Assembly: GCF_004138335.1 (NCBI RefSeq) | Contig: NZ_RYFW01000007.1 | Location: forward strand, 62,001 to 126,000 | DNA: 64,000 nucleotides | From: Peristeroidobacter agariperforans | Lineage (GTDB): Bacteria; Pseudomonadota; Gammaproteobacteria; Steroidobacterales; Steroidobacteraceae | Direction: 5' to 3' | In this document: piece by piece, positions 63,579 to 64,000 of the stretch | Numbering within the stretch: position 1 is the first letter of the stretch | Layout: each line of letters opens with the position of its first letter | The notes under the pieces: model-generated | The model's input: the letters and a program-made list of their open reading frames with translations, nothing else | Database searches by the model: none | What the model was told of the DNA's origin: nothing | Program-made: the position numbers and the translations under genes

Positions 63579-64000
63579 ATGGTGAGCGTGGACTATCAAC
63601 TGCGGGTGGCGGTCGCCGCCGATGAGCCTGTACTTCGCGATTTGATCGCTCGCTCCATCCGCGAGCTGGGCGCTGGCCACTACACGCCGGAACAAATCGA
63701 AGCCGCACTGCTCGGTGCATTCGGCGTCGACACCGCACTGATCCGGGATCAAACCTACTTCGTCATTGAAACTGGCGCCGGCGACATCGTCGGCTGCGGC
63801 GGCTGGAGTCGTCGCAAGACGCTTTTCGGCAGCGACACTCGCGAATCCCGGGACGATTCCTGGCTCGACCCCGCCGTCGATGCCGCTCGGATCCGTGCGT
63901 TCTTTATCGATTCACGGCACGCGCGCCGCGGCCTGGGTCGGATGCTGCTCGATCGCTGTGAATCCGAAGCTGCTCGCGCCGGATTCAGCGAGTTCGCTCT
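63579..64000 (+). CDS. GNAT family N-acetyltransferase (5' part)
   Basis: The first about 140 residues of an acetyltransferase that runs off the right edge. The GNAT acetyl-CoA-binding motif is visible as ARRGLGRMLLDRCESEA, with the preceding beta strand FFIDSRH and the central VGCGGWSRR strand. The start could be the ATG at 63579 or in-frame GTGs at 63582 and 63588; GAGG lies just before. The substrate is unknown. Confidence 0.85.
   Translation, partial: MVSVDYQLRVAVAADEPVLRDLIARSIRELGAGHYTPEQIEAALLGAFGVDTALIRDQTYFVIETGAGDIVGCGGWSRRKTLFGSDTRESRDDSWLDPAVDAARIRAFFIDSRHARRGLGRMLLDRCESEAARAGFSEFA

Noticed and set aside
63532-63752. Minus-strand open frames opposite the GNAT gene start
   Set aside because: Short antisense shadows without ribosome-binding sites or recognisable sequence.

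Overview
This window looks like chromosomal DNA from a GC-rich, motile, respiratory gammaproteobacterium. Three things point that way: a napEDABC periplasmic nitrate reductase operon, a selenocysteine-containing formate dehydrogenase operon of the FdnGHI/FdoGHI type, and an acnD-prpF type methylcitrate cycle with a sigma-54 PrpR regulator. A Steroidobacter/Nevskiales-like denitrifier would fit the gene content, but that is inference. No rRNA, tRNA, insertion sequence or CRISPR array was seen.

Layout: (1) 1-2.0 kb holds the 3' end of a TraF-like outer-membrane protein gene and a large lipoprotein gene. (2) 2.0-9.5 kb, minus strand, is fdoG-fdoH-fdoI-fdhE-selB. fdoG is read through an in-frame UGA at 8918-8920 that is followed by a well-formed bacterial SECIS hairpin, and the dedicated elongation factor SelB is encoded at the end of the same gene string; selA is not in the window. 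(3) 9.7-13.8 kb, plus strand and divergent, is napE-napD-napA-napB-napC. Together these two operons could carry electrons from periplasmic formate through quinol and NapC/NapB to nitrate. (4) 13.8-16.6 kb, minus strand, has a TetR regulator/glycosyltransferase pair and an ArsR regulator/SRPBCC pair, each with a candidate palindromic operator. (5) 16.8-19.1 kb is yqiJ-yqiK (NfeD-like plus flotillin). (6) 19.2-22.2 kb holds two exported hydrolases, an M20 peptidase and an S41 lipoprotein. (7) 22.2-30.2 kb is prpR divergent from prpB-prpC-acnD-prpF, with a strong -24/-12 promoter and palindromes in the divergent region.

(8) 30.3-63.5 kb is one almost complete flagellar locus. It contains two tandem near-identical flagellin genes, a FliK-like protein with a 6 x 8-residue repeat, fliM-N-P-Q-R-flhB-flhA (minus strand), fliE-F-G-H-I-J, fliD-S-T-K-L-A-motA-motB, flgM-N, flgA (minus strand), flgB to flgL, and an unassigned protein after flgL. 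The order fliD-fliS-fliT-fliK-fliL-fliA-motA-motB, the lack of fliO, flhF, flhG, fleQ and che genes, and the embedded sigma-28 gene all match the layout of lateral (Flag-2) flagellar systems rather than a typical polar system. The usual sigma-54 activator gene lafK is not at its expected place before fliE. Instead I see CRP-like TGTGA-N6-TCACG boxes upstream of both flagellin genes and fliM, and a recurring sigma-28-like promoter pattern (TAAnnnnn-N11-GyCGnynn) before several late genes.

Motor parts show unusual features: FliM lacks the N-terminal CheY-binding motif, FlhB carries NPEH instead of NPTH at its autocleavage site, and FlgJ has no muramidase domain. The window ends inside a GNAT acetyltransferase gene.
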